From the NCBI GenBank assembly GCA_021791675.1, contig JAJYWE010000010.1:1-37412 (forward strand): a stretch of 37,412 nt of DNA, given 5' to 3'. The notes beneath the pieces were generated by a model. That model saw only the letters and a list, made by a program, of their open reading frames with translations, was not told where the DNA came from and ran no database searches. This DNA is from Actinomycetes bacterium. Lineage in GTDB: Bacteria > Actinomycetota > Acidimicrobiia > Acidimicrobiales > JAKAOS01. Both the position numbers and the translations under genes were made by a program. Of this stretch, positions 8,721 to 16,517 are shown piece by piece (position 1 is the stretch's first letter; every line of letters starts with the position of its first letter).

Positions 8721-9197
8721 ATGGCGGTGCTCTGGCGTGGTGACCCCGGACGGCACCTCGTGCGCCGGTTCGGGATCGGGGTTGCGACGGTGGTGGCGGC
8801 GTCGGGCCTGGCCGCCTGTTCGGGACCGCCGCCGAGCGCGTCGTCGCAGCTCCAGAGCTGGGCGAAGATGGCCGGCTACCCGGCCTCGACCGCGCGAATC
8901 GAGTCCGACCTCGTCCAGATCCGTCGCTGGCAGGCGAAGGGCAACGCCCCCCAGGCCAAGCTCGACTGCATCGGGATGGGGAGCGATGCGGGGACAGCAG
9001 ACAACCAGCTCCCGACCCCCGACAAGGCCCTCACGACGATCCTGAACGCCGGGTACAGCGCGTACTTCGACTACGCAGCCGAGTGCCAGCGCTCGAAGGG
9101 CATCGAGACGCCGGCGATGGTCGCGCTCGCGGTCGCGGGCCAGCACGACCTCGCCGAGGCGGCGGCGATGTACCAGACGGCCGCACGGGTGCGCTGA
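8721..9197 (+). CDS. Putative secreted lipoprotein, unknown function
   Basis: About 158 residues from the ATG at 8721. The N-terminus has basic residues (RRFG), a hydrophobic stretch (IGVATVVAASG) and a lipobox LAAC, so the cysteine is probably lipidated and the protein anchored outside the membrane. The mature part begins Ser/Pro-rich and has two further cysteines (LDCIGM, AECQRS) that could pair. It is helical, with no domain I recognise. The start is uncertain: a GTG at 8658 would overlap the putA stop as GTGA, and a GTG at 8760 would give a shorter, more typical signal peptide. It follows putA closely and precedes a flavin-reductase-like gene. Conserved hypothetical at best. Confidence 0.6.
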   Translation: MAVLWRGDPGRHLVRRFGIGVATVVAASGLAACSGPPPSASSQLQSWAKMAGYPASTARIESDLVQIRRWQAKGNAPQAKLDCIGMGSDAGTADNQLPTPDKALTTILNAGYSAYFDYAAECQRSKGIETPAMVALAVAGQHDLAEAAAMYQTAARVR

Positions 9198-9223
9198 GCC
9201 GTGATGGCCGAGCGAGCTTCGTG

Positions 9224-9799
9224 ATGGCGGCCGAGGACGACCGCCGGCGCATGCGCCGGGTGCTCTGGGCCATGCCCCAGGGCCTCTACGTGCTCGGGAC
9301 GGCGGCCAGCGGGCGGCGGAACCTCATGACGGTGAGCCTCGCGACCCAGGCCTGCGTCGAGCCCCCGATGGTTGCCGTGGCGGTGGAGCGCGTCGCGTGG
9401 TCGCACGCGCTCCTGGCGGAGGGGGGGGTGTTCGCGCTGAGCCTCCTCGACCGGCAGGACCGAGCGCTCGTACGGCGGTTCGTGAAGCCGGTCGCCGAAG
9501 GGCCCGAGCCAGGCGAGCTCGGCGGGGAGCCGGTGGAGGAAGCCGTCACGGGTGCTCCGGTGCTCCGGCGGGCGCTTGGTTTTCTCGACTGCCGGGTTAC
9601 CGAGCGCCTCGAGCTCGGCTCTCACAGCCTCTTCGTCGGGGAGGTGCTGGCCGCGGGCGAGCGGGGGGTGCCGGCCGAGCCGCGGCGGGCGGGCGTGGAC
9701 GGACCAGCAGGACACGACGCCCCGTCGCCCGCTGCGGACCAGGCGCTCGGCGCGATGGTCCTGCGCATGGAGGACACGAGGATGCACTACGGCGGCTGA
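9224..9799 (+). CDS. Flavin reductase-like, FMN-binding split-barrel protein
   Basis: 191 residues. The N-terminal 150 fit the flavin reductase-like domain: PQGLYVLGTAASGRRNLMTVSLATQACVEPP is the typical opening, followed by MVAVAVERVAWSHALL, GVFALSLLDRQD, and the DCRV-ELGSHSLFVGEVLAAG region. Members either reduce free FMN/FAD for monooxygenases or bind FMN with another role. The segment from about residue 150 to 175 is Pro/Gly/Ala-rich and unusual. ATG 9224 was preferred since the preceding in-frame stretch is low-complexity and overlaps the lipoprotein gene; a GTG directly before it is equivalent. No partner oxygenase is visible nearby, so the substrate is unknown. Confidence 0.8.
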   Translation: MAAEDDRRRMRRVLWAMPQGLYVLGTAASGRRNLMTVSLATQACVEPPMVAVAVERVAWSHALLAEGGVFALSLLDRQDRALVRRFVKPVAEGPEPGELGGEPVEEAVTGAPVLRRALGFLDCRVTERLELGSHSLFVGEVLAAGERGVPAEPRRAGVDGPAGHDAPSPAADQALGAMVLRMEDTRMHYGG

Positions 9800-9818
9800 G
9801 GGACGTAGGCTGCGCCGA

Positions 9819-11033
9819 GTGGTCGTCCCGAGCCGAGCCGACCCGCTCGACGGCGCGGTCTGGGTCGACGACCGAGCGAGCTTTGCCGCCGTCGTGGCCG
9901 CGCTCCGAGGAGCGCCCGCGTACGCGTTGGACACGGAGTTCCACCGGGAGCGCACGTACTTCGCCCGCCTCGCGCTGGTCCAGGTGGCCTGGCAGGACGG
10001 TCTCGCGCTCGTGGACCCGCTCGCGGTCGACCTGCGTCCCCTCGCCGAGGTCTTCGCCGGCCCCGGCCTCGCCGTCGTGCACGCAGCGGACCAGGACCTC
10101 GAGGTGCTCGAGCTCGCGGTGGGACAGGTTCCGGCGCACCTGTTCGACACGCAGCTGGCGGCGGGACTGGTCGGGCTCAGCTCCCCGTCCCTCGCAACCC
10201 TTGTCGAGCGCTACCTCGGCGTGCGCCTCGAGAAGGGTGACCGCCTCACGGACTGGCTGCACCGTCCGCTCACCGCCGACCAGCGCCGCTACGCAGCCGG
10301 CGACGTGGCCTACCTCCTCGAGCTGGCGGACCTGATCCGGGAGGACCTGGACCGGCGCGGCCGCCTCGCGTGGGCGGAGGAGGAGTGTGAGGTGCTCTTG
10401 CGGCGCCGGCCCCGCCATGCGCTCCCCGAGCAGGCGTGGTGGAAGCTCAAGGATGCGCGCTCGTTGACGGGTCGGGCCCGCGGGGTCGCCCAGTCGGTAT
10501 CCGCCTGGCGTGAGCGAACGGCCGCCGAGGCCGACGTGCCCGTCCGTTTCGTGCTCTCGGACATGGCGCTGTCGGGCGTGGTGCACCGCCAGCCGAAGAC
10601 GCTGCCCGAGCTCGCAGCGCTGCGAGGCCTGCAGGGAAGGACGCTCCCACCGGACCGGGCGCGCTCCCTCCTCGAGGCGGTGACCGTCGGACAGCGCCTC
10701 CCCGATGCCGACCTCGTGCTGCCGCCGGTCGACTCGCTCGACCGCTCGCTGCGCCCGGCGGCGACGATCGCCTCGGCATGGCTCGGCATGCGCGCCCACG
10801 AGCTCGAGGTGGACCCGGCCCTGCTCGGCACGCGGGCCGATCTGTACGCCTTCCTCCGCGGCGACGCCTCCCGCCTCGCGACGGGATGGCGCCACGAGCT
10901 GGTGGGTGAGCTGCTCGCTCGCGTCTGTGCCGGCGACGTCGCCGTCGTGCTGGACGGCAAGGGCGGGCTGCGCCTCGAGGAGCGCTCGGGCCGGCGGGTG
11001 CTCGCACCCGGGTCGAGCGCGAGCGACCCTTAG
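9819..11033 (+). CDS. rnd: Ribonuclease D (DEDDy 3'-5' exonuclease with HRDC)
   Basis: 404 residues. The exonuclease domain shows all DEDDy elements: Exo I LDTEFHRERTY with Asp38 and Glu40, Exo II HAADQDLEVL with Asp91 or Asp93, and Exo III YAAGDVAYLLEL with Tyr158 and Asp162. An HRDC-type helical domain follows at about 225-300, then a second helical segment. It is expected to trim 3' ends of tRNA precursors and structured RNAs. The GTG start follows the flavin-reductase stop by 19 bases. TAGGCT seven bases before it resembles an actinobacterial -10 for a leaderless transcript, but the -35 match is poor. The 3' end overlaps the tail of the opposing small gene by four bases. Confidence 0.92.
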   Translation: MVVPSRADPLDGAVWVDDRASFAAVVAALRGAPAYALDTEFHRERTYFARLALVQVAWQDGLALVDPLAVDLRPLAEVFAGPGLAVVHAADQDLEVLELAVGQVPAHLFDTQLAAGLVGLSSPSLATLVERYLGVRLEKGDRLTDWLHRPLTADQRRYAAGDVAYLLELADLIREDLDRRGRLAWAEEECEVLLRRRPRHALPEQAWWKLKDARSLTGRARGVAQSVSAWRERTAAEADVPVRFVLSDMALSGVVHRQPKTLPELAALRGLQGRTLPPDRARSLLEAVTVGQRLPDADLVLPPVDSLDRSLRPAATIASAWLGMRAHELEVDPALLGTRADLYAFLRGDASRLATGWRHELVGELLARVCAGDVAVVLDGKGGLRLEERSGRRVLAPGSSASDP

Positions 11034-11275
11034 GAGCCGGAGCCGCCGTCTCCCGCCGGGCGCGGCCGGAGGTCCACCTCCAGGTGCAGGATGCCATCCT
11101 CGAGCTTGCCCGTCGCGTCGGCGATGATCGCGAAGTCCTGGTAGTCGAGGCGTGCCTGCTCGATGAGGCGGCGCCGCTCGGGACCCTCGACCGGTGGGAG
11201 CCCCCGCGCGCGCACCGCAGTTGCCCGCTGGCGGAAGCGCTCCAGCATCGCCGGCACGTCGAGCTCGTCAGCCAC
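11030..11275 (-). CDS. Small conserved hypothetical protein, 81 aa
   Basis: 81 residues, GTG start with AGGG five bases upstream. It has an N-terminal amphipathic helix (VPAMLERFRQRATAVRARG), a Pro-containing hinge (LPPVEG), a second helix and an ordered end, DYQDFAIIADATGKLEDGILHLEVDLRP. This composition looks like a real, conserved protein rather than a shadow, since no other gene occupies most of the interval. I cannot assign a function. It ends four bases inside the 3' end of the RNase D gene on the opposite strand, and is divergent from the 62-residue gene. Confidence 0.6.
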   Translation of the reverse strand: MADELDVPAMLERFRQRATAVRARGLPPVEGPERRRLIEQARLDYQDFAIIADATGKLEDGILHLEVDLRPRPAGDGGSGS

Positions 11276-11494
11276 ACTGCGACCCTACCGCGCTCACCCG
11301 GCGCCCCGAGGATCCCGAGGAGGACGATCCCGCCCCCCGAGGGTGTCCGGGGGCGCTGGCCCCCTGGCGAAGCCGTTCCCACTCCCAGGGAAGCACTCCG
11401 GGGGAAGCGCTCCGAGGGCTCGGCTCGACTCGGTGAGCTGGGGCATCAGCTGGTGGCTACACTGTATCCATCGAGAGTTTCCCTGGGAGGCGCA
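11276..11494. other. Divergent intergenic region with hairpin and weak promoter candidate
   Basis: It separates the minus-strand 81-residue gene from the plus-strand 62-residue gene. It holds a GC hairpin (GGGGGC, loop GCTG, GCCCCC at 11349-11364), a near-repeat GGAAGCACTCCG / GGAAGCGCTCCG, and a small inverted repeat AGCTG/CAGCT. TACACT (11458-11463) could be a -10 for the rightward gene, without a recognisable -35. Confidence 0.25.
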
Positions 11495-11683
11495 GTGAAA
11501 AAGGGTCGCCACCGGCGTTTCGAGGAGGCGCGTAGCCTCAAGCGTGCGATCGAGACGGTCCCCGAGCCGTGCCCGGAGTGCCGTGCCCGACCGGGCGAGG
11601 AGCACGCCTCCTGGTGCGAGTTCGAGCAGTCCGACGAGTTCGGCGACGGCCTCGAGGACGATCCGCTCCTCGATCGTTCCTGA
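11495..11683 (+). CDS. Small CxxC protein, 62 aa, unknown function
   Basis: 62 residues from a GTG preceded by GGGAGG (11485-11490) at a four-base spacing. The N-terminus is basic (KKGRHRRFEEARSLKR), the middle has CPECRARPGEEHASWC with three cysteines and a His that could bind zinc, and the C-terminus is very acidic (EQSDEFGDGLEDDPLLD). It might be a small nucleic-acid- or protein-binding zinc protein, but no family is recognised. The strong ribosome site and the charge layout argue for a real gene. Its stop codon lies inside a 20-bp tandem duplication. Confidence 0.6.
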   Translation: MKKGRHRRFEEARSLKRAIETVPEPCPECRARPGEEHASWCEFEQSDEFGDGLEDDPLLDRS

Positions 11684-11711
11684 GCCCGGGGGATCGTTCC
11701 TGAGCCCGGGG
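11672..11711. repeat. Perfect 20-bp tandem duplication
   Basis: The unit GATCGTTCCTGAGCCCGGGG occurs at 11672-11691 and again, without a gap, at 11692-11711. The first copy contains the last codons and the TGA of the 62-residue protein; the second repeats them after the stop. The CCCGGG cores could form small hairpins at this convergent junction. Confidence 0.9.
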
Positions 11712-11779
11712 CGCCCTCGCCACTCGGGGTAGGTCAAGCCGGCGAGCGACCGTGCGGGCGCTCCCGGGGCGGGTTCCGA

Positions 11780-13321
11780 TCAGGCGGGCTGCCCCGCGAC
11801 GCAGCCGAGTTGTCCCTCTGTGGGCTCTGCGCAGCAGAACCAGGGCTCCGTCAGCCCCGGTGCGGGCACTCCCGCGGCTCCCGCGCCCCGGAGCTCGCGG
11901 ACGGCGGGTTCGTCCAGCGCGTCGGCGACGAGATCGCAGATCTCGGGCCAGACCTCCGCCGGCCCGCTCGCCGCGCGTCCAGCCTCTTCGGCACGGGCGG
12001 CCAGCCGGGACTGGAGCGCGTCGAGTCGATGGTCCGCAGCAGACCAGGTCCAGCTCAGCCGGTTCGGGTCGTAGCCGTCCAGGCGTCGACGAGCCTCTGG
12101 CAGCTCGAGGAGGAGCGAGCCCGGCGGGACGAGGAGCCGGATCGAGTACTGAACGGGGTCAGTGGCGGGGACAAGCCCGTGCGCGGCGGTGAAACGGAGG
12201 AGGTCCACGACCGAGGCCGCGGTTGTCCAGGGCGTGAAGGGGAGCCAGGACGGGCGGACGGTGACGCCGTGGCCGGCGAGCAGGTCGACGGCCCGGCTCG
12301 CGTCGGCGCGGGTGTGGCCCTTGCCGAGGAGCGCGAGGACGGCGTCGTCAGTCGTCTCGAGCGCCGACACGACGAAGGCAAGGCCCTGGTGAGCCCAGCG
12401 CGCGACGAGGTCGTCGTGACGGAGCAGGTGGGTGACCTTCGCGGTCACGTCGAAGGTCACCTCGGGGAAGGCACCGTGCACGGCGTCGACGACCCGCTCG
12501 GCGTGCCGGGGCACGTTCAGGAAGTCCGGGTCGCCAAAGGTGACGTGGCGCGCGCCGAGTGCGACAAGGGACTCGACGTCCGCGACGACGTCGTCGACCG
12601 GGACTCGCCGGACGCGCCCGGCGTAGACGACGGGGACCGGGCAGTGCCGGCAGCGTTCGGCGCACCCGGTCGTTGCCTCCACATAGCCGGCGAGGTGCTC
12701 GCCGTCCCGGGTCGAGAGCCGGGCGTAGGCTCCGAGATTCGCGAGCCCTTGGCGGTCGGGGACGAGACCGGGCCTGCGGCGCCCGAGCTCGACCCGCACG
12801 GCCGGCTCGCTGGCGGGCCGGCCCGACCCGCCCGCATCCGACGAGGACGCCGCCGTGGAGAGGGCGCCCGAGGGGGGGGTCGGGGGCGACGAGCCCCCGT
12901 GCGACGAGCCCCCGTGCGACGAGCCCCCCGGCGCGCGGACCTGCGACCGGGCGCTCCCTGCCGCGAGCTCGACGAGCCCGTCCAGGTACTCGCCCGCCAG
13001 GGCGACGTCCGCCACGCCAGCGAGGTCGGCACTGTCGGCGAGGGTCGCGTAGAGGCCGTAGAGGCAGACGACCAAGTCGGGCTGGCGCTCCCGCGCGCGC
13101 CGGAGCAGGGGGACGGCGAGGCGCATGGCCGTGTGCATCGGCACCGACACGGCGAGGAGCTCCGCCCAGCCGAGGGACGCGTCGTCCGCAGCGCCCCAGG
13201 GTCGCTCGTGGAGGTCGACGGTGCGGACCTCGTGGCCGGCACGGCGGAGCGCCGCAGCGGGGGTGGCGAGGTGCAGCGGCTGGTGCCCCAGCTCGTAGGT
13301 CGAGACGAGGAGGACCCTCAC
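11780..13321 (-). CDS. B12-binding-domain radical SAM protein with CCAEP tail
   Basis: 513 residues. Residues 1-120 form a Rossmann-like cobalamin-binding-type domain (VRVLLVSTYELGHQ, LAVSVPMHT, LVVCLYG). A low-complexity linker (about 121-180) contains three GGSS repeats. The radical SAM core follows with CAERCRHC (Cys220, Cys224, Cys227) for the 4Fe-4S cluster, GDPDFLN, and later barrel strands. The C-terminus has EPWFCCAEP at 492-500, the hallmark of the CUAEP/CCAEP-tail radical SAM family, in which some members have selenocysteine at the second position; here both codons are TGC. The reaction is unknown. The GTG start overlaps the ATP-grasp stop by four bases (GTGA), so the two should act in one pathway. 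A longer open frame upstream is the antisense shadow of nothing recognisable. Confidence 0.9.
   Translation of the reverse strand: MRVLLVSTYELGHQPLHLATPAAALRRAGHEVRTVDLHERPWGAADDASLGWAELLAVSVPMHTAMRLAVPLLRRARERQPDLVVCLYGLYATLADSADLAGVADVALAGEYLDGLVELAAGSARSQVRAPGGSSHGGSSHGGSSPPTPPSGALSTAASSSDAGGSGRPASEPAVRVELGRRRPGLVPDRQGLANLGAYARLSTRDGEHLAGYVEATTGCAERCRHCPVPVVYAGRVRRVPVDDVVADVESLVALGARHVTFGDPDFLNVPRHAERVVDAVHGAFPEVTFDVTAKVTHLLRHDDLVARWAHQGLAFVVSALETTDDAVLALLGKGHTRADASRAVDLLAGHGVTVRPSWLPFTPWTTAASVVDLLRFTAAHGLVPATDPVQYSIRLLVPPGSLLLELPEARRRLDGYDPNRLSWTWSAADHRLDALQSRLAARAEEAGRAASGPAEVWPEICDLVADALDEPAVRELRGAGAAGVPAPGLTEPWFCCAEPTEGQLGCVAGQPA
12886..12930 (-). repeat. 15-bp tandem repeats coding the GGSSH linker
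   Basis: Three consecutive 15-base units of GCGACGAGCCCCCGT (third one diverging at its last two bases) lie inside the radical SAM gene. Read on the minus strand they encode GGSSH-GGSSH-GGSSP, around residues 132-146, between the cobalamin-type domain and the radical SAM core. Copy number probably changes by slippage without breaking the frame. Confidence 0.85.
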
Positions 13322-14607
13322 ACCGCCACCGCGGCGTCCGCCGGGACCGGGTCGACGAGGACGTCGAGCTCTGCCCAGGCACGCCGGAGCGCTTCCTCGA
13401 CGGCGGCGGGTCCTGCGCCCCTGGCGAAGACGAAGCCGAGGTAGCGGTCGCCCTCGGGGAGAGGCGCGACGCGCCGACCCGCCGCGATGGTGAGCTCGAC
13501 CCCGACGATGCCGGGCAGGGCGCTCGCTGCCTCGACCCCGCTCACACCCCGGAGGACCCCGGCGACGGGAACCGGCAGCATCAGCACCCCGGCGGCCGAG
13601 CCGAGCGTCGCAGGGCCAGGCGGCGGGTTGCCGAGCGCGTTCCGGAGCACCAGCTCCTCGAGCGAGCAGCCGGTGACGCCGGACCCGCCGGTTGCGAAGT
13701 CGAGCGCCCGACTGCACCGACCCCCGATGGTGCGCGCAGCGACCTCGAGGAGGACCGGCGTCCCGTCCGGCGTGATGCGGAGCTCCGCGTGGACGGGGCC
13801 GGAGCGCAGCCCGAGGGCGGCACACGCGGCGCCCACCCGCTCGGCGCTCGCGTCCTGCACCGGCTCGGGGAGGCGGGAGGGCGTGACGTAGATCGTCTCG
13901 GCGAAGAAGGGTCCCTCGAGCGGATCGGGCTTGTCGAACAGCGCGAGCACCTCGAGGCGGCCGTCGGCGAGGAGCGCCTCCAGGGCCACCTCCCCGCCGG
14001 GCACGTACGCTTCGGCGAGGAGTCCGCCGCCGCCCCCGACCTCCGCGATGCCGGCGCTCCGGGCGAGTGCCGCTTCGAGCGCAGCGGGGTCGTCCGCCCG
14101 GATGACGCCCCGGCTCCCCGACAGTCCTCGTGGCTTCACGACGCAGGGCAGGCCGACGGACTCGATGACGTGCTCGACGAGCGGAACGAGCCCCGGCGTC
14201 CCGCCCGGCTCGGCGAGCGGTGGGAGCTCGAGCCAAGCCGGCTGGACGACGCCCGCAGCGTCGAGGCACCTGCGCAAGAGGGCCTTGTCGCGGGTCGCGG
14301 CGAGTGCGTCGAGGGGGTTGTGCGCGAGCCCGAGCGCCTCCGCCGCGTGGCCCGCTGCCTCGAGGCCCTGGTCGTCCACGGCGACGACCGCGTCCACGCC
14401 GAGGGCGGCGACGGCCGTCGCCATCCTCGATGCCGCTTCCTCCGGCGCAGCGAAGTCGACCACGACCGGTGGGTGTGGCATGCGCCCGGCGAGGGCCTGG
14501 TCCTCCTCGCAGGCCACGACCACGTCGACCCCGAGCCGCCGCGCCGCTGCGAGGAAGTCCGCTGCCCGGTAGGTCGAGCTCGGCAGCAGCAGGAGGATTC
14601 GGGGCAC
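13318..14607 (-). CDS. ATP-grasp enzyme, partner of CCAEP radical SAM protein
   Basis: 429 residues with the layout of a carbamoyl-phosphate-synthase-like ATP-grasp ligase. A preATP-grasp Rossmann region (VPRILLLLPSSTYRAADFL, VVVDFA, AVVAVDDQG) covers 1-95. NPLDALAATRDKALLRRCL (97-115), VVKPRGLSGSRGV (156-168) and the AEAYVPGGEVALEALL strand (198-213) form the nucleotide site. GPVHAELRI and VLLEVAARTIGG (270-296) supply metal-binding Glu residues. A C-terminal domain of about 110 residues follows. Such enzymes couple a carboxylate to an amine through an acyl phosphate; the substrates here are unknown. The GTG start has AGGA upstream at a very short spacing, and AATGAT six bases before it could be a -10 of a leaderless message. 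It is divergent from the Fe-S carrier gene. Confidence 0.88.
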   Translation of the reverse strand: MPRILLLLPSSTYRAADFLAAARRLGVDVVVACEEDQALAGRMPHPPVVVDFAAPEEAASRMATAVAALGVDAVVAVDDQGLEAAGHAAEALGLAHNPLDALAATRDKALLRRCLDAAGVVQPAWLELPPLAEPGGTPGLVPLVEHVIESVGLPCVVKPRGLSGSRGVIRADDPAALEAALARSAGIAEVGGGGGLLAEAYVPGGEVALEALLADGRLEVLALFDKPDPLEGPFFAETIYVTPSRLPEPVQDASAERVGAACAALGLRSGPVHAELRITPDGTPVLLEVAARTIGGRCSRALDFATGGSGVTGCSLEELVLRNALGNPPPGPATLGSAAGVLMLPVPVAGVLRGVSGVEAASALPGIVGVELTIAAGRRVAPLPEGDRYLGFVFARGAGPAAVEEALRRAWAELDVLVDPVPADAAVAV

Positions 14608-14710
14608 GGTCCTATCATTGCCGTGGCAGGCACCGGTGCCGGCCGGCGGCCGCCGAGCCGAGGATCCGGCTCGGACCGGCCGGCGAGCGTCACGAGATCG
14701 GAGGCTGCCC
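14608..14710. promoter_or_regulatory. Divergent promoter region, ATP-grasp / nfu
   Basis: These 103 bases separate the start codons of the minus-strand ATP-grasp gene and the plus-strand Fe-S carrier gene, so promoters for both must lie here or inside them. Leftward, AATGAT sits at leaderless distance from the GTG. Rightward, TATCAT (14613-14618) is the only AT-richer hexamer, without a clear -35. GGAGG six bases before ATG 14711 is a good ribosome site. Confidence 0.35.
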
Positions 14711-15328
14711 ATGACGACCGAAGCCCAGGAGCTGACCCTCGAGGTGACGGAGGCGGCAAGGGAAGCCGTGCTCGCGCTCCGTGCCGAGGAGTCGGAGGCC
14801 GAGTCGCTCGCCCTGTGGCTCGAGGTCACCGGTGCGGCGGGCGGCGCGTATCGCTACGACCTGTACTTCGAAGCGCTCGCAGACCGGGGCCCCGGCGACG
14901 CCGTCGTGAGCGCCGGTGGGCTCTCGCTGGTCATCCCCGAAGCGAGCGTGGCTGCGCTCGACGGTGCGACCCTCGACGTCTCCGAGCTCGACGGTGGGCT
15001 CGTGCTCCGCAACCCGAACGTGCCTCCCGGCCAGGCTCAGGGGGACCTGTCCTCGGAGGCAGCCCAGCTGGTCCTTCGCGTCCTCGAGGAGGAGATCAAC
15101 CCGTCCATCGCCATGCACGGCGGGCGGGCGGACCTGGTCTCCGTGGAGGACGGCGTCGCCTACCTCAGGCTCTCCGGCGGCTGCCAGGGCTGTGGGCTCG
15201 CATCGGTCACCCTCTCCCAGGGGATCGAGGTCGCGATCAAGGACGCGGTGCCGGAGATCGTCTCCGTCGTGGACGTCACCGACCACGCGGGCGGCGCCAA
15301 CCCGTACTACGAGCCCGCCAAGAAGTAG
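14711..15328 (+). CDS. nfuA: NfuA/NifU-type Fe-S cluster carrier protein
   Basis: 205 residues. The N-terminal part (about 8-105) has the A-type (IscA-like) fold pattern, with [17 protein letters not shown] and [13 protein letters not shown], but lacks the cluster cysteines, as in E. coli NfuA. The C-terminal part (about 114-195) is the NifU C-terminal domain with [15 protein letters not shown] and the cluster-binding CQGC (Cys158, Cys161). It should accept a 4Fe-4S cluster and hand it to client proteins. ATG 14711 follows GGAGG at six bases. It is divergent from the radical SAM pair, which needs such clusters, and is followed after 10 bases by aroC, so it may be the first gene of the shikimate transcript. 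Confidence 0.92.
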   Translation: MTTEAQELTLEVTEAAREAVLALRAEESEAESLALWLEVTGAAGGAYRYDLYFEALADRGPGDAVVSAGGLSLVIPEASVAALDGATLDVSELDGGLVLRNPNVPPGQAQGDLSSEAAQLVLRVLEEEINPSIAMHGGRADLVSVEDGVAYLRLSGGCQGCGLASVTLSQGIEVAIKDAVPEIVSVVDVTDHAGGANPYYEPAKK

Positions 15329-15338
15329 GCGGGAGGGA

Positions 15339-16517
15339 GTGCTGCGCTTCCTCACCGCCGGTGAGTCCCACGGCCGGGCGCTCGTGGTGGTGGTCGAGGG
15401 CCTCCCGGCCGGCCTGGAGGTGCGGACGGACGAGCTTGCAGGTGAGCTCGCGCGCCGTCGCCTCGGCTACGGGCGAGGGCCTCGGATGCGATTCGAGGCG
15501 GACGAGCTGACCCTCCTCGCCGGCGTTCGCCACGGCCGCACGCTCGGCTCGCCGGTCGCGATCGAGATCGCCAACACCGAGTGGCCGAAGTGGGTCGAGG
15601 AGATGTCGCCCGAGCCCGGCCGGACCGCAAAGCCCCTCACGCAGCCGCGCCCCGGGCACGCGGACCTCGCCGGTATGCAGAAGTACGGCTTCGACGACGC
15701 ACGCGACGTGCTCGAGCGCGCATCGGCCAGGGAGACGGCGGCCCGCGTGGCGGCGGGCTATCTCGCGAAGCGCCTGCTCGCAGAGCTGGGTGTCGCCGTG
15801 CTGTCACACGTCGTCGCGCTGGGCGGCGCGAGCGCGCAGGGGCGCCGGCCAGAGCCGGGCGACCTGGCGGCGGTGGATGCCTCGGCGGTCCGCTGTTTCG
15901 ACGTCGAGGCCGAGCAGGCCATGGTGGCCGAGGTCCGCGCAGCGGCGAAGGTCGGTGACTCCCTCGGCGGCGTCGCCGAGGTGCTGGCCTACGGGGTCCC
16001 GGTCGGGCTCGGGAGCCACGTCCACTGGGACCGGAAGCTGGACGGACTCATCGCGCAGGCGCTCATGAGCATCCAGGCGGTGAAGGCGGTCTGGTTCGGC
16101 GAGGGACTCGACGTCGCAGTGAAGCGAGGTTCGGTCGCGCACGATGCGATCGGCTGGGACCCGGAGCGCGGCGGCTACGTACGGGAGACTGCCCGCGCTG
16201 GCGGTGTCGAGGGAGGGATGTCGAGCGGCTCGCTGCTCGCCGTCTCGGCGGCGATGAAGCCCCTCGCGACGCTCAACCGGCCGGTGCTCTCCACGGTCGA
16301 CGTGGTGACCAAGGCCGAGACGAAGTCCTTCAAGGAGCGCACCGATGTCACCGCCGTTCCGGCGATGGGCGTGGTGGCAGAGTCGATGGTCGCGCTCGTG
16401 CTCGCTTCGGAAGCGCTCCGCAAGTTCGGGGGGGACTCGGTCGCGGAGTTGGTGCGCAACCACGCGGCGTTCCTCGCGGGCCTCGAGGGGGCTCTCACCA
16501 GCTCGGGCTCCCCGTGA
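15339..16517 (+). CDS. aroC: Chorismate synthase
   Basis: 392 residues, normal length for the FMN-dependent enzyme that removes phosphate from EPSP to give chorismate. Recognisable blocks are [12 protein letters not shown] at the start, [72 protein letters not shown] and [18 protein letters not shown]. The GTG at 15339 follows GGGAGGGA directly and opens exactly at the family N-terminus. It is first of four aro genes. The stop overlaps the next gene's first GTG as GTGA. Confidence 0.97.
   Translation: MLRFLTAGESHGRALVVVVEGLPAGLEVRTDELAGELARRRLGYGRGPRMRFEADELTLLAGVRHGRTLGSPVAIEIANTEWPKWVEEMSPEPGRTAKPLTQPRPGHADLAGMQKYGFDDARDVLERASARETAARVAAGYLAKRLLAELGVAVLSHVVALGGASAQGRRPEPGDLAAVDASAVRCFDVEAEQAMVAEVRAAAKVGDSLGGVAEVLAYGVPVGLGSHVHWDRKLDGLIAQALMSIQAVKAVWFGEGLDVAVKRGSVAHDAIGWDPERGGYVRETARAGGVEGGMSSGSLLAVSAAMKPLATLNRPVLSTVDVVTKAETKSFKERTDVTAVPAMGVVAESMVALVLASEALRKFGGDSVAELVRNHAAFLAGLEGALTSSGSP

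Noticed and set aside
11825-11835. Selenocysteine (TGA) in the CCAEP tail
   Set aside because: Both cysteine codons read TGC on the minus strand, so this member is the Cys form and no SECIS element is needed.
13322-14269. N-terminal extension of the radical SAM gene in its open frame
   Set aside because: It overlaps the entire ATP-grasp gene in another frame and is Arg/Gly-rich; the B12-type domain starts exactly at the GTG at 13321.
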